DNA of 64,000 nt from Shewanella livingstonensis (GTDB taxonomy: Bacteria; Pseudomonadota; Gammaproteobacteria; Enterobacterales; Shewanellaceae), in NCBI RefSeq assembly GCF_003855395.1, contig NZ_CP034015.1:4102001-4166000 (forward strand), read 5' to 3'. Shown here in pieces: positions 11,317 to 20,697 of the stretch. The notes under the pieces are model-generated. The model ran no database searches, was not told where the DNA came from, and saw only the letters and a list, made by a program, of their open reading frames with translations. Every line of letters starts with the position of its first letter. Within the stretch, counting starts at the first letter, position 1. Made by a program: the position numbers and the translations under genes.

Positions 11317-11404
11317 CGAAATGATTGCCTACTAATGTATAATCAACAAATTATACCAATTGATCTTTGTCTTTTCTTCGACTAACCAGAGACGTGCTAA
11401 CTTC

Positions 11405-12616
11405 ATGATGACTTCCAAAACCGCTCAATTAACAACGATGCTCTTGGCATCAGTTGTCTGTTTTTCTTCACTCGCAGCAACGCCACAACCTGATATACGT
11501 CCAACACCAAATCGTGCTCCTATGGTTACACCAGACGCACCAAGTGTTGCGGCTAAAGCCTATGTGCTAATGGATTATAATTCTGGCAGAGTCATTGCCG
11601 AAGAAAATGCTTACGAAAGTTTAAACCCAGCAAGTCTGACGAAAATGATGACCAGTTATGTCATTGGCCATGAAATCCGCGTTGGTAATATTTCACTTGA
11701 TGATGATGTCGCTATTACTAAAAATGCTTGGGCAAAGAATTTCCCAGACTCATCTAAAATGTTTATTGAAGTGGGTAAGACAGTCAAAGTACACGACTTA
11801 AACCGCGGTATTATTATTCAATCGGGTAATGATGCCTGCGTTGCAATGGCTGAACACATTGCTGGTACTGAAGGGGCTTTCGTTGATCTAATGAACTCAT
11901 GGGCCAAGCAATTGGGCATGAAAGATAGTTACTTTGAAAACTCTCATGGTTTAGATTCAGAAAATCATAAAACCACAGCTTATGATATGGCCATTTTAGG
12001 TGCAGCGCTTATTCGTGATGTGCCAGAAGAATACAAAGTCTATTCAGAAAAATCGTTTACGTATAATGGCATTAAGCAATATAACCGTAATGGATTATTA
12101 TGGGATAAAAGCTTAAATGTTGATGGTATTAAAACGGGCCACACATCTGGTGCAGGTTACAACCTAGTATCATCAGGTACTAGCGAAGGTATGCGCCTTA
12201 TCAGCGTAGTGATGGGCACATCAAGTGAATCGGCCCGTAAAGCTGAAAGCAAAAAACTGCTTAACTATGGTTTCCGTTTCTTTGAAACCATTACGCCGTA
12301 TAAAGCTGGCGATACTTTCGTAACGCAACAAATTTGGTATGGCGATAGAGAAACCGTTGATCTCGGTGTTATCACTGATACCCCTATTACGATTAGCCGT
12401 GGTAAAGCAAAAGATTTGCAAGCTAACTTTGAATTAACTAAGCCGTTAACTGCTCCGCTAGCTAAAGGCGAAACAGTCGGTAGGGTCTTTTTCCAACTTG
12501 ACGGAAAAGACATTGCTCAGTTCCCATTAGTGACATTAAATGAAGTCCAAGAAGGCAGTTGGTTCAGTAAGCTAATGGATTACTTTAAGCAAATGTTTGC
12601 TAGTTGGTTTGAGTAA
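11405..12616 (+). CDS. dacA: D-alanyl-D-alanine carboxypeptidase (PBP5/DacA)
   Basis: Periplasmic low-molecular-weight PBP that trims the terminal D-Ala from pentapeptides. Signal peptide to about residue 25; SxxK active site Ser77 in PASLTKMM; SGN in IIQSGNDACVAMAEH; KTG in DGIKTGHTSGAGYNL; then the C-terminal beta domain and an amphipathic tail (YFKQMFASWFE) that anchors to the membrane. 403 residues, as in E. coli. I use ATG 11405 (ATGATG) because the upstream TTG at 11360 adds non-homologous residues. Confidence 0.95.
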   Translation: MMTSKTAQLTTMLLASVVCFSSLAATPQPDIRPTPNRAPMVTPDAPSVAAKAYVLMDYNSGRVIAEENAYESLNPASLTKMMTSYVIGHEIRVGNISLDDDVAITKNAWAKNFPDSSKMFIEVGKTVKVHDLNRGIIIQSGNDACVAMAEHIAGTEGAFVDLMNSWAKQLGMKDSYFENSHGLDSENHKTTAYDMAILGAALIRDVPEEYKVYSEKSFTYNGIKQYNRNGLLWDKSLNVDGIKTGHTSGAGYNLVSSGTSEGMRLISVVMGTSSESARKAESKKLLNYGFRFFETITPYKAGDTFVTQQIWYGDRETVDLGVITDTPITISRGKAKDLQANFELTKPLTAPLAKGETVGRVFFQLDGKDIAQFPLVTLNEVQEGSWFSKLMDYFKQMFASWFE

Positions 12617-12665
12617 TTAATCAAATTTACATGATTCACTAATGAAACTATTAGTGAATCAACTA

Positions 12666-12699
12666 ATTAAAGCCGCCTAATCAGCGGCTTTAATTTTTT
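12666..12699 (+). terminator. Intrinsic terminator after dacA
   Basis: Perfect 11-bp stem ATTAAAGCCGC (12666-12676) / GCGGCTTTAAT (12684-12694), 7-nt loop, followed by a run of T to 12699. Located about 50 bp after the dacA stop. Confidence 0.9.
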
Positions 12700-12723
12700 C
12701 AGATCTATTAGGCTTGAATCGGG

Positions 12724-12729
12724 TATAAT
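12724..12729 (+). promoter_or_regulatory. Probable -10 element of ybeD
   Basis: TATAAT at 12724-12729 lies 42 bp before the ybeD ATG and just after the dacA terminator. No convincing -35 hexamer is visible at the usual spacing. Confidence 0.45.
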
Positions 12730-12771
12730 CGCCACCATATTAGTAATACCAAAACAGAATCGAGTAAGTTA

Positions 12772-13038
12772 ATGTTAAATACAACGTTTGACCAAGTGAT
12801 GGAATTTCCTAATTCGTGCCCTTTCAAAGTAATTGGTGACGCGGATGATACCTTAGCCGATCGTGTTGTTGCCGTTGCACAACAACTTGCTCCTGGTGAT
12901 TATGTTCCAAGTGTTAAAGCATCAAGTAAAGGCAGTTACTATTCAGTAACTATCCGTATTACTGTTACCAGCAAAGAACATATTGAAAAAGCGTACATCG
13001 ATCTTGCCGCAATTGAAGGCGTAAAACGCGTCTTGTAA
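12772..13038 (+). CDS. ybeD: YbeD (DUF493) family protein
   Basis: Small ACT-like ferredoxin-fold protein of 88 residues; function unknown, consistently found between dacA and lipB in enterics and relatives. The sequence keeps the family pattern: [13 protein letters not shown] near the start and a C-terminal IEGVKRVL. It has its own TATAAT and sits 100 bp before lipB, so a regulatory link with lipoate attachment has been suggested from context only. Confidence 0.9.
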   Translation: MLNTTFDQVMEFPNSCPFKVIGDADDTLADRVVAVAQQLAPGDYVPSVKASSKGSYYSVTIRITVTSKEHIEKAYIDLAAIEGVKRVL

Positions 13039-13070
13039 ATGCCAGAAAAGTCATCTCCATCGATAAACAT

Positions 13071-13083
13071 GAGTATAATACTC
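13071..13083 (+). promoter_or_regulatory. Probable -10 region of lipB (palindromic)
   Basis: GAGTATAATACTC carries TATAAT at 13074-13079 inside a 13-bp palindrome identical to the one in front of rsfS. It lies 33 bp after ybeD and about 60 bp before lipB. Confidence 0.45.
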
Positions 13084-13140
13084 AAGAATTAATCCATTGT
13101 TTCAATGGACACACACATTTACCTGGGGGAGACGTTGCCC

Positions 13141-13791
13141 TTGCAAGCACAAACACTGCACGTTCGCCATCTTGGCATGCAAGACTATGAATCAACATGG
13201 CATGCAATGCAGGACTATACTGACACTCGAGATAGCGACAGCCAAGATGAACTTTGGATTGTTGAGCATCAACCAGTATTTACCCAAGGCCAAGCAGGTA
13301 AAAGCGAGCATATACTCAACCCAGGCAATATTCCGGTTATTCAAGTCGACCGTGGTGGTCAAGTTACTTATCATGGACCTGGTCAATTAGTGGTTTATCC
13401 ACTTATCGATATCAAACGTAATAAACTAGGTGTTCGTCAGTTAGTGAACAACATAGAGCAAAGCATTGTCGATATGCTCGCTTATTATGATATCAATGCT
13501 TACGCAAAAGCTGATGCTCCAGGTGTTTATGTCACCGAACGAAAAGTAGCCTCTTTAGGATTACGCATTCGTAAAGGTTGCTCTTTTCACGGCTTAGCAC
13601 TCAATGTCGATATGGACTTAGCCCCGTTTCAGCGTATTAATCCTTGCGGATATGCCGGTTTAGAAATGGTGCAATGCAAAGCATTGGGCGGACCACAGAC
13701 GGTACTTGAAGCTGGCGATAAATTAATCCAAACCTTTAGCCAAATTATGGGCTATCAACAAATTGTACATCATCAAGGATTAGCAGAATAA
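13141..13791 (+). CDS. lipB: Octanoyl-[acyl-carrier-protein]:protein N-octanoyltransferase
   Basis: Transfers octanoate from ACP to lipoyl domains, the first step of lipoate synthesis. The 216-residue protein keeps [11 protein letters not shown], the [12 protein letters not shown] signature, the ADAPGVYV segment with the catalytic Lys in [12 protein letters not shown], and the acyl-thioester Cys in NPCGYAG. I choose the rare start TTG 13141: a strong GGGGGAG (13126-13132) is 8 nt upstream and the product then matches E. coli LipB (213) in length. ATG 13105 would add 12 residues upstream of that ribosome site. It overlaps lipA by one base. Confidence 0.92.
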   Translation: MQAQTLHVRHLGMQDYESTWHAMQDYTDTRDSDSQDELWIVEHQPVFTQGQAGKSEHILNPGNIPVIQVDRGGQVTYHGPGQLVVYPLIDIKRNKLGVRQLVNNIEQSIVDMLAYYDINAYAKADAPGVYVTERKVASLGLRIRKGCSFHGLALNVDMDLAPFQRINPCGYAGLEMVQCKALGGPQTVLEAGDKLIQTFSQIMGYQQIVHHQGLAE

Positions 13792-14756
13792 TGAATAGGC
13801 CTGAAAGATTACAACCAGGTGTCAAATTACGTGATGCCGATAAAGTCGCTCGAATTCCTATAAAAGTCGTGCCATCAGAGCGCGAAACTATGCTGCGAAA
13901 GCCAGATTGGTTGCGAGTAAAATTACCCTCATCAAATCAACGTATTCTTGAAATAAAAGCAGCATTACGTAAAAATGGATTACATTCAGTTTGTGAAGAA
14001 GCATCTTGTCCTAACTTAGCAGAATGCTTTAACCACGGTACGGCAACCTTTATGATCTTAGGGGCTATTTGTACTCGTCGTTGCCCATTTTGTGATGTAG
14101 CCCATGGCCGACCACTTAAAGCCGATGCTGATGAGCCTAAAAAACTAGCGCAAACCATTAAAGACATGAAGTTAAAATATGTAGTAATTACTTCAGTTGA
14201 CCGTGATGACTTACGTGATGGCGGCGCACAACATTTTGCAGATTGTATTCGCGAGATTCGCTTATTAAACCCTGAAATAAAGATTGAAACACTTGTACCT
14301 GATTTCCGTGGCCGTATTGATGCTGCTTTAGATATTTTAGCAACTGAGCCTCCTGATGTATTCAATCACAATCTAGAGACTGCACCAGCTCATTATCGCA
14401 AAGCGCGTCCTGGTGCTAACTACCAGTGGTCATTAGATCTGCTTAAGCGCTTTAAAGAGCGTCACCCAACTATTCCGACAAAGTCTGGTTTAATGATGGG
14501 CTTAGGTGAAACTAACGAAGAGATAGCTGACGTATTACGCGATTTACGTGCTCATAATGTTGAAATGCTAACCCTTGGTCAGTACTTACAACCGTCTAAA
14601 TTCCACCTGCCGGTTGAACGTTATGTTCCACCAGCTGAATTTGATGAATTGAAAGCATTAGCCGATAAACTTGGTTTTACCCATGCAGCTTGTGGTCCAT
14701 TGGTCCGTTCAAGCTACCATGCTGATTTACAAGCACAGGGTAAAGAAGTGAAGTAA
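13791..14756 (+). CDS. lipA: Lipoyl synthase
   Basis: Radical-SAM enzyme inserting two sulfurs into protein-bound octanoate. The auxiliary cluster cysteines are C68, C73 and C79 ([12 protein letters not shown]) and the radical-SAM cluster is C94, C98, C101 (CTRRCPFC), at the same numbers as in E. coli LipA. 321 residues, full length, ending with the conserved C-terminal RSSYHAD including the serine ligand. Coupled to lipB by a TAATG overlap and followed by a shared bidirectional terminator. Confidence 0.97.
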   Translation: MNRPERLQPGVKLRDADKVARIPIKVVPSERETMLRKPDWLRVKLPSSNQRILEIKAALRKNGLHSVCEEASCPNLAECFNHGTATFMILGAICTRRCPFCDVAHGRPLKADADEPKKLAQTIKDMKLKYVVITSVDRDDLRDGGAQHFADCIREIRLLNPEIKIETLVPDFRGRIDAALDILATEPPDVFNHNLETAPAHYRKARPGANYQWSLDLLKRFKERHPTIPTKSGLMMGLGETNEEIADVLRDLRAHNVEMLTLGQYLQPSKFHLPVERYVPPAEFDELKALADKLGFTHAACGPLVRSSYHADLQAQGKEVK

Positions 14757-14773
14757 TTGAGTCTTACTGAATA

Positions 14774-14808
14774 AAAAAACAGCGCTCAAGTAGCGCTGTT
14801 TTTTATTT
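14774..14808. terminator. Bidirectional terminator between lipA and rimI
   Basis: Perfect 13-bp stem AAAAAACAGCGCT (14774-14786) / AGCGCTGTTTTTT (14792-14804) with a 5-nt loop. A-run on one side and T-run on the other let it serve both lipA (plus) and the convergent holD-rimI pair (minus). Confidence 0.92.
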
Positions 14809-14846
14809 TAATAAATCTGCAATAAGCCCGATGCAATATTCAAACG

Positions 14847-15305
14847 TTACACTAATGATAAATCCATTAAAATAGCGTCTTCATAGCCATTATTAGCAGG
14901 GTAATAGTCTTTACGTCGCCCTGCCTCAATAAAACCGAATTTGCCATATAAGTATTTTGCCGCCTCATTTGACTGACGCACTTCAAGCATCAACACAACG
15001 GCGCCGGCACTTTTTGCATCATCAATTAGCTGCTGCATTAATAAGCCACCAAAACCAACGCCCTGTTTTTCAGGTGCAACACAAATATCAAGTAATGTCG
15101 CCTCGTCAATTATTTGCTGTACTATCGCAAAACCTAATAAGTCACCTTGCTGCTTAATCCCCACGGCTCGATATAAAGGTCCAAAACACTCTCTTAAGCC
15201 AGTTTCAGACCAAGGATGAGTATGAGCTTGGTTTTCAATTTTAGCCATTACTGCAGCATGCTCAATACTAAGGGGGACAATCAAGTCAGTATCAATGTTG
15301 CTCAT
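14847..15305 (-). CDS. rimI: Ribosomal-protein-alanine N-acetyltransferase RimI
   Basis: GNAT acetyltransferase that acetylates the N-terminal alanine of S18. The 152-residue protein has the acetyl-CoA loop VAPEKQGVGFGGLL and the C-terminal LYGKFGF.EAGRRKDYYP typical of RimI. ATG 15305 is preferred over GTG 15314 because AAAGGTGAG sits directly upstream of the ATG. It begins inside the 3' end of holD (14-base overlap), so the pair is coupled, as in E. coli. Confidence 0.92.
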   Translation of the reverse strand: MSNIDTDLIVPLSIEHAAVMAKIENQAHTHPWSETGLRECFGPLYRAVGIKQQGDLLGFAIVQQIIDEATLLDICVAPEKQGVGFGGLLMQQLIDDAKSAGAVVLMLEVRQSNEAAKYLYGKFGFIEAGRRKDYYPANNGYEDAILMDLSLV

Positions 15306-15666
15306 TGGACTCACCTTTACTTAATTGTTGCACTTTATCTAAATGCTGAAATATTTGCTGCCATAAATAGCGTTTTTCATCAGCATGAGTATGTAAATCT
15401 GTTAATGGAGCACTGATAATCCAAGCAACACGAGGCCGGACTTTTGTCTTACGCATATCCCATATAACCTGCGGTCCTTTGATCATTTCACAATCAAACT
15501 CACACTGATCAATTTCAACGTTTAATAAACGCAGTACATCATTAATAAAGATCTGATCAGACAAATCGGCATCGAGATCATGTAACACTAAATAAGGTTT
15601 TAACGGTTTATCGGCACTAAGCCAGCGAGTAATATTCATCGCATCTAAATAAGCGGATTTATCCAT
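15292..15666 (-). CDS. holD: DNA polymerase III psi subunit
   Basis: Small subunit linking the clamp loader to chi and SSB. The sequence is divergent, but length (124 residues), the N-terminal pattern AMNITRWL (compare LGITQW in E. coli), the C-terminal APLTDL...LWQQI, and the holD-rimI order support the call. Start ATG 15666 with GAGAG upstream; a TTG at 15696 would add ten residues that do not look conserved. Confidence 0.82.
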   Translation of the reverse strand: MDKSAYLDAMNITRWLSADKPLKPYLVLHDLDADLSDQIFINDVLRLLNVEIDQCEFDCEMIKGPQVIWDMRKTKVRPRVAWIISAPLTDLHTHADEKRYLWQQIFQHLDKVQQLSKGESNEQH

Positions 15667-16444
15667 CGAACTCTCAAAACAAGGATACTCTGGCAAGCAT
15701 AGCAGCTAAGTAAATAAGGTTGTATGCTAATTTGCCCTCAACACAATAGAGTAAGCGCCCCTAAAGAGCGGTTTGGCCCCTAAACAGCATTTGATTCAAC
15801 CTCACTAGACATACATCAATGTCTATTAGGACTAATAATACTGTACCCTTTGGGGTAAAAATCTTATGAATCGATGTTGATCTAATACTTCAATATTTTA
15901 TACCGAGCACAGACCAGAATTTAGACAATAACGACACACTGACTTTGTATAGCGAACATAGGCTATTATTTTTGATTAATTAGCTATTGGTTAAGTATAA
16001 CGCTATCACCTATCACCTATCACCTATCGACGACTCTAGGGCTCTAGGGCTCACCTAACGATAAACCCTATCAAAAAATTATTTCACCAATAAAATCGAC
16101 GGTAAATAGCCATCTAATACTGTGCTGGATAAATATTAGTAATGATTGGGTCAGCGCTAACAGATCTGAGGTCAGTTAAGTTTTTTTGACTTTAATCTGC
16201 CATTCTTCTAAATACAATCACTTTATATTTACACGCTTTAAAGTTAACTATATGTAACTTATATTGACTTTTTTAGGCTTAAAATAGCAATTAAGATCAC
16301 AAGTATTAACTATATGTAACTATTCTATTGACTCAATTTGGTCGTTATTGTCTTATGGCTTCCATCAAGTCGATCGATGAGTTGAATTTAACGCTTAGAA
16401 ATAGCCAATTAAGCTCTATTTTAGTTAACTTTAGTGGTGTTTAC
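15667..16444. other. 780-bp intergenic region with small repeats and hairpins
   Basis: No convincing gene. It holds a 7-bp stem-loop TAGACAT/ATGTCTA (15806-15825), nearly four tandem copies of CTATCAC (16003-16028), two copies of TCTAGGGC (16035-16050), and two copies of TTAACTATATGTAACT (16244-16259 and 16306-16321) described separately. The reading frame of the downstream regulator stays open back to a TTG at 16328, so a longer N-terminus is possible. Confidence 0.6.
16244..16321 (+). promoter_or_regulatory. Paired operator-like repeats before the YheO-type regulator
   Basis: The 16-mer TTAACTATATGTAACT occurs exactly at 16244-16259 and 16306-16321, 62 bp apart. Each has partial dyad symmetry (AGTTA...TAACT) and each is followed by A/T then TATTGAC or CTATTGAC. 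Their place just upstream of a helix-turn-helix gene suggests autoregulation. Confidence 0.45.
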
Positions 16445-17122
16445 ATGAAGATGCATACATACAAATCATTCAATATTGTGTTTACAGATAAAGACAAGGA
16501 ATTTATGGAGTCCAATTTTCGATTGGCAGAAACCATAGCTGAGTTTATCGGGCCTCATAGTGAAGTCGTGGTCCATTCATTCGAAAGCTTAGAGCATTCT
16601 GTCGTGAAAATTGTGAATGGGCATCATACTGGCCGAAAGGTAGGCTCACCTATTACCGACATGGGTTTAAAGATGCTGAGCACTTTTGAGAAAACGGGGG
16701 ATGCGACACCAAAAAGTTATTTCACCAGAATCAAAGACGGATCTTTATTGAAATCGACTACATGTGTGCTAGCTGGAGAAAATGGAAAACCAATAGGATT
16801 ATTCTGCATCAATGCCAACTTATCCTACCCATTTGCCGAGATCATTAAAACGCTAATGCCTGACACGATAGACACATCCATTGGTGCTCATGAGAACTTC
16901 AGTTCATCTCCGAGTGAGTTAATTGAGAAAACGCTTGAAAATGCCATTTTAAAAGTTGAAAGCGACGAGGCTGTCAACTTGAAAAGCAAGAATAAAGCCA
17001 TAACCAAGCTGTTATTTGAAAATGGCATATTTGAACTAAAAGAAGCCACAAACGTAGTTTCAGAGAGGCTCGGAATAACTCGTCATGCTATTTATAAATA
17101 CATTCGCGAGTTTAGAACCTAG
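16445..17122 (+). CDS. YheO/DauR-type transcriptional regulator (PAS_6 + HTH_22)
   Basis: Probable DNA-binding regulator, 225 residues from ATG 16445. The N-terminal half is the YheO-like PAS domain (IGPHSEVVVHS, NGHHTGRKVGSPITD, GLFCINANL); the C-terminal 55 residues are the HTH_22 type, with ITRHAIYKYIREF as recognition helix. Close in layout to E. coli YheO (240). It lies next to sdaC-sdaA in the same direction, so control of serine uptake and deamination is the simplest guess; the ligand is unknown. In-frame starts upstream (TTG 16328, ATG 16355) could lengthen it. Confidence 0.8.
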   Translation: MKMHTYKSFNIVFTDKDKEFMESNFRLAETIAEFIGPHSEVVVHSFESLEHSVVKIVNGHHTGRKVGSPITDMGLKMLSTFEKTGDATPKSYFTRIKDGSLLKSTTCVLAGENGKPIGLFCINANLSYPFAEIIKTLMPDTIDTSIGAHENFSSSPSELIEKTLENAILKVESDEAVNLKSKNKAITKLLFENGIFELKEATNVVSERLGITRHAIYKYIREFRT

Positions 17123-17312
17123 TAAAAAACAGTCAAAAAATCAGAAATAATGCACTGAGCTGACCTGTAAAGATCATAACTTCAGAGCCTGTTTTTGCAC
17201 GAAACACCATAAGGTTATACCGACCGAAAGTTCATATGATTCTGTCCCATGAGTAAAGCTGAGACAGAACTTATGTCGAATTAATTAGTTGCAGTATAGT
17301 GAGTATATAAAT

Positions 17313-18572
17313 ATGAACTCAACAACATTAACGAATAGCTCTTTGTTACCGGCTGATAAGAGTCAATTTAACTATCAAGATTTTACCTGGTGCTTATCTC
17401 TTTTTGGCACAGCAGTAGGAGCTGGAGTCCTTTTTCTGCCGATTAAAGCTGGAGCTGGGGGGTTTTGGCCTCTCGTTATTTTAGCTTTAATTGCAGCACC
17501 TATGACATGGTTTGCCCATAAATCTTTAGCCCGATTTGTACTATCTTCAACTAAACCTGAATCAAATATCACCGACACCGTAGAGGAGCACTTTGGTAAA
17601 ACAGGCGCTAACCTGATTTCTTTTGCTTATTTCTTTGCCATTTTCCCTATCGTGCTTATCTACGGAGTGGGAATTACTAATACCGTAGATTCCTTCATGG
17701 TCAACCAGATGGGTATAGAATCAATTCCACGCTGGCTATTATCTGGCGGATTAATTCTGACAATGACGGGTGGCGTAATCTTTGGCAGAGAACTGATGTT
17801 GAAAGTCACTTCTATTCTGGTTTATCCCTTAGTGTTTCTCTTGTTAGCGCTATCGATTTATCTTATCCCAGACTGGAATACTTCGATGATGGCAGTATCA
17901 CCAGAGTGGTCGTCTATGCCATCAATTATTTGGTTATCAATTCCACTCATTGTTTTTTCGTTTAATCATAGTCCTATCATCAGTCAATTCACCAAAGAAC
18001 AGCGTAGAAAGTATGGTGATAATGCTGTAGCAAAAACTGACGCTATTACGGGGGGTGCGGCGTTAATGTTAATGGGATTTGTTATGTTCTTTGTCTTTTC
18101 AGTGGTGCTATCGTTATCACCAGAACAGCTGCTATTAGCTAAAGAACAAAATATTTCTATTCTGTCTTATCTGGCCAATGAACATGAATCTCCAATGATT
18201 TCTCTTATGGGTCCTATTGTGGCCTTTACCGCTATTACCTCCAGTTATTTTGGCCACTTCCTTGGTGCGCACGAAGGTTTGGTTGGAGTGATTAAATGTC
18301 GGACAACCGCTTCAGTAAAAATAATTGAAAAAGTATCACTTGTTTTCATTGTGCTATCTACATGGGTGGTCGCTATCGTCAATCCAAGTATTTTAGGCAT
18401 GATAGAGGCTGTAGGTGCTCCTATGATTGCTGCGATTTTGTTCCTGATGCCAGTTTTTGCTATGCATAAAGTACCTGCCATGGCTAAGTATAAAACAACA
18501 CTTCCGGTTCAAATATTTACAGTTATATGTGGTCTCGCAGCTATTAGCTCTGTTCTTTACGACATATTTTAA
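17313..18572 (+). CDS. sdaC: Serine/threonine-type amino-acid permease (SdaC-like)
   Basis: Inner-membrane proton:serine symporter of the HAAAP family, about 11 membrane segments over 419 residues. The first segment has the family pattern SLFGTAVGAGVLFLPI, and NHSPIISQFTKEQR in the middle is typical. The stop is 70 bp before sdaA, with a small hairpin between (18604-18623), so transporter and deaminase form one unit for serine catabolism. Start ATG 17313; a TTG at 17289 is also in frame but the match to SdaC begins after the ATG. Confidence 0.9.
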   Translation: MNSTTLTNSSLLPADKSQFNYQDFTWCLSLFGTAVGAGVLFLPIKAGAGGFWPLVILALIAAPMTWFAHKSLARFVLSSTKPESNITDTVEEHFGKTGANLISFAYFFAIFPIVLIYGVGITNTVDSFMVNQMGIESIPRWLLSGGLILTMTGGVIFGRELMLKVTSILVYPLVFLLLALSIYLIPDWNTSMMAVSPEWSSMPSIIWLSIPLIVFSFNHSPIISQFTKEQRRKYGDNAVAKTDAITGGAALMLMGFVMFFVFSVVLSLSPEQLLLAKEQNISILSYLANEHESPMISLMGPIVAFTAITSSYFGHFLGAHEGLVGVIKCRTTASVKIIEKVSLVFIVLSTWVVAIVNPSILGMIEAVGAPMIAAILFLMPVFAMHKVPAMAKYKTTLPVQIFTVICGLAAISSVLYDIF

Positions 18573-18642
18573 CGGCTTTACCCATTCATAAACGATGACA
18601 TTAAGCCTCTTAGTGTAGAGGCTCTCTTGTGAAGGAATTTAT

Positions 18643-20004
18643 ATGATTAGTGTTTTTGATATTTATAAAGTGGGTATTGGGCCATCCAGCTCGCATACCG
18701 GCGGCCCAATGAAAGCAGGTAAAGTGTTTATTGATGAGCTGCGCTCAAAAAGTATACTTCGAGATATCACCAGAATCACAGTCGATTTATATGGCTCATT
18801 GTCACTAACAGGAAAGGGTCACAACACAGATATAGCCATTATTATGGGGCTAGCGGGAAATATGCCGGAAGACATCGATATTGAAACGATCTCTAGCTTT
18901 ATTACCCGACTGGAAGAAAGTGAACGGCTCCCTGTAGGCATGCACTGCCATACGGTGTCTTTTCCTCACAATAAAAGCATTCATTTCCATGATACAAATT
19001 TAGAACTGCACGAAAATGGTATGCAGATCCATGCATGGATAGACAACGAGAAAATACTCTCCAAAACTTACTATTCTATCGGAGGCGGATTCATTGTTGA
19101 TGAAGAAAATTTCGGCAAACAAGAGCAGCTGTTGGTAAAAGTACCTTACGAATATTCTACAGCAGAAGAATTAATTAAACATTGTAAAGCTGAAGGATTA
19201 TCGATCAGTTCTTTAGTGTTAGAAAATGAAAAATCGCTGCGCCCAGGCGGTAATATTCAAGCTCAGTTTACTCATATCTGGAAAACAATGCGTGAATCCA
19301 TGGAACGCGGTATGAATACTCAGGGGGTGTTACCCGGACCAATGCGCATACCTCGTCGTGCCGCTGCGCTTTGCCAACAACTTGTTGCTTCTGAATCTAC
19401 ATCTAATGACCCTATGGCTGTTATTGATTGGGTTAATATGTTTGCTTTTGCGGTAAGCGAAGAAAATGCATCTGGAGGCAGAGTTGTCACTGCACCTACC
19501 AATGGGGCTTGCGGTATTGTCCCTGCAGTACTTGCCTATTACGACAAGTTTATTCATAGAATTACCGAAAAAGACTATATGCGTTTCCTTGCTGCATCTG
19601 GTGCTATTGGCGGGTTGTTTAAACTGAATGCTTCCATTTCAGGCGCGGAAGTGGGTTGCCAAGGTGAAGTTGGAGTTGCGTGCTCAATGGCTGCTGCAGG
19701 GCTTGTTGAATTACTGGGTGGTAGCCCTGCACAAGTATGTATCGCTGCAGAAATTGGTATGGAGCACAACTTGGGACTAACGTGCGATCCCGTATCTGGA
19801 CGAGTGCAAATACCTTGCATTGAGCGTAATGGCATTAACGCAGTAAAAGCGATTAACGCTGCTCGTATGGCACTGCGTCGTTCTTCGGATCCTTTGGTTT
19901 CTCTTGATAAAGTCATCGAAACAATGCTGGAAACAGGTAAGGATATGAACGCTAAATACCGAGAAACCTCTCTAGGTGGCTTAGCAATCAAAGTTATCTG
20001 CTGA
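18643..20004 (+). CDS. sdaA: L-serine ammonia-lyase, iron-sulfur type
   Basis: Oxygen-sensitive [4Fe-4S] deaminase that turns L-serine into pyruvate and ammonium. At 453 residues it is colinear with E. coli SdaA (454): SSSHTGGPMKAG near the N-terminus and the three cluster cysteines in ACSMAAAG, LTCDPVSG and IPCIERNG. AGGAATT precedes ATG 18643. Paired with sdaC upstream. An inverted repeat at 20215-20250 could terminate the transcript. Confidence 0.96.
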   Translation: MISVFDIYKVGIGPSSSHTGGPMKAGKVFIDELRSKSILRDITRITVDLYGSLSLTGKGHNTDIAIIMGLAGNMPEDIDIETISSFITRLEESERLPVGMHCHTVSFPHNKSIHFHDTNLELHENGMQIHAWIDNEKILSKTYYSIGGGFIVDEENFGKQEQLLVKVPYEYSTAEELIKHCKAEGLSISSLVLENEKSLRPGGNIQAQFTHIWKTMRESMERGMNTQGVLPGPMRIPRRAAALCQQLVASESTSNDPMAVIDWVNMFAFAVSEENASGGRVVTAPTNGACGIVPAVLAYYDKFIHRITEKDYMRFLAASGAIGGLFKLNASISGAEVGCQGEVGVACSMAAAGLVELLGGSPAQVCIAAEIGMEHNLGLTCDPVSGRVQIPCIERNGINAVKAINAARMALRRSSDPLVSLDKVIETMLETGKDMNAKYRETSLGGLAIKVIC

Positions 20005-20697
20005 TATTAAAAATTTAGCGACAATATTTATTATTAATAACGTTATAGCAATATATTTTAATTAAAAAACTAACGTCGAACATTCAATAGTCTCTCACAT
20101 TAATTTAATATTTTATAAATATACAATACTATTAATCTATAACGAACTAAGTTAATTTAACCGTATCTAAATAATTATAGCCTCTAAGATTATTGAGAGT
20201 GGTTGCTTTATTATTTTTAAAGATGAGATGTAGCCTGCTCATCTTTAAAATTACTCCTTGATTAACGCGCTTAACCTCTAACGCTAAAACCTAACTCGCC
20301 AACTGATATTTCATGTTATATGTAACGCTAAAGACTTATCCAACTCAAAAAATGAGTTTGGATTTGCACTTAGTTAAAGCCAATTTTCTATTTTCCTCAC
20401 TATACGCTCCACGAAAAACTCACCAATCACATTCTCGCCTTCCCACCCAATGAGTATAATGAATACAAGTATATGTAGATAATCGCTGATTAGCTGTATA
20501 TTCCCAGGGCACTTTAATAGCTTATACTATTTAGCTTAATAATTTTTAAATTGATATTGATGCTTAGGTTTAGGTCTAATTTGTAAAGGTTTTATGGTTG
20601 TTCGTTCTAATAAAATAGTTATCAATAGCTTTAATCAAGATGTACGAATTAGGTTATTGAATATTGAGACTGCTTCGCTACAGCTATACTCTACAAC
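20005..20697. other. AT-rich intergenic region left of the insertion sequence
   Basis: About 690 bp without a supported gene. A 13-bp inverted repeat TTTTAAAGATGAG (20215-20227) / CTCATCTTTAAAA (20238-20250) may be the sdaA terminator although no T-run follows. A short frame opens at ATG 20594 after AAAGG and is interrupted by the insertion sequence; rejoined across the duplication it would be only about 39 codons. Confidence 0.6.

Noticed and set aside
13097..13390. Second-frame reading frame inside lipB
   Set aside because: Overlaps a fully supported conserved gene and has no recognisable motif.
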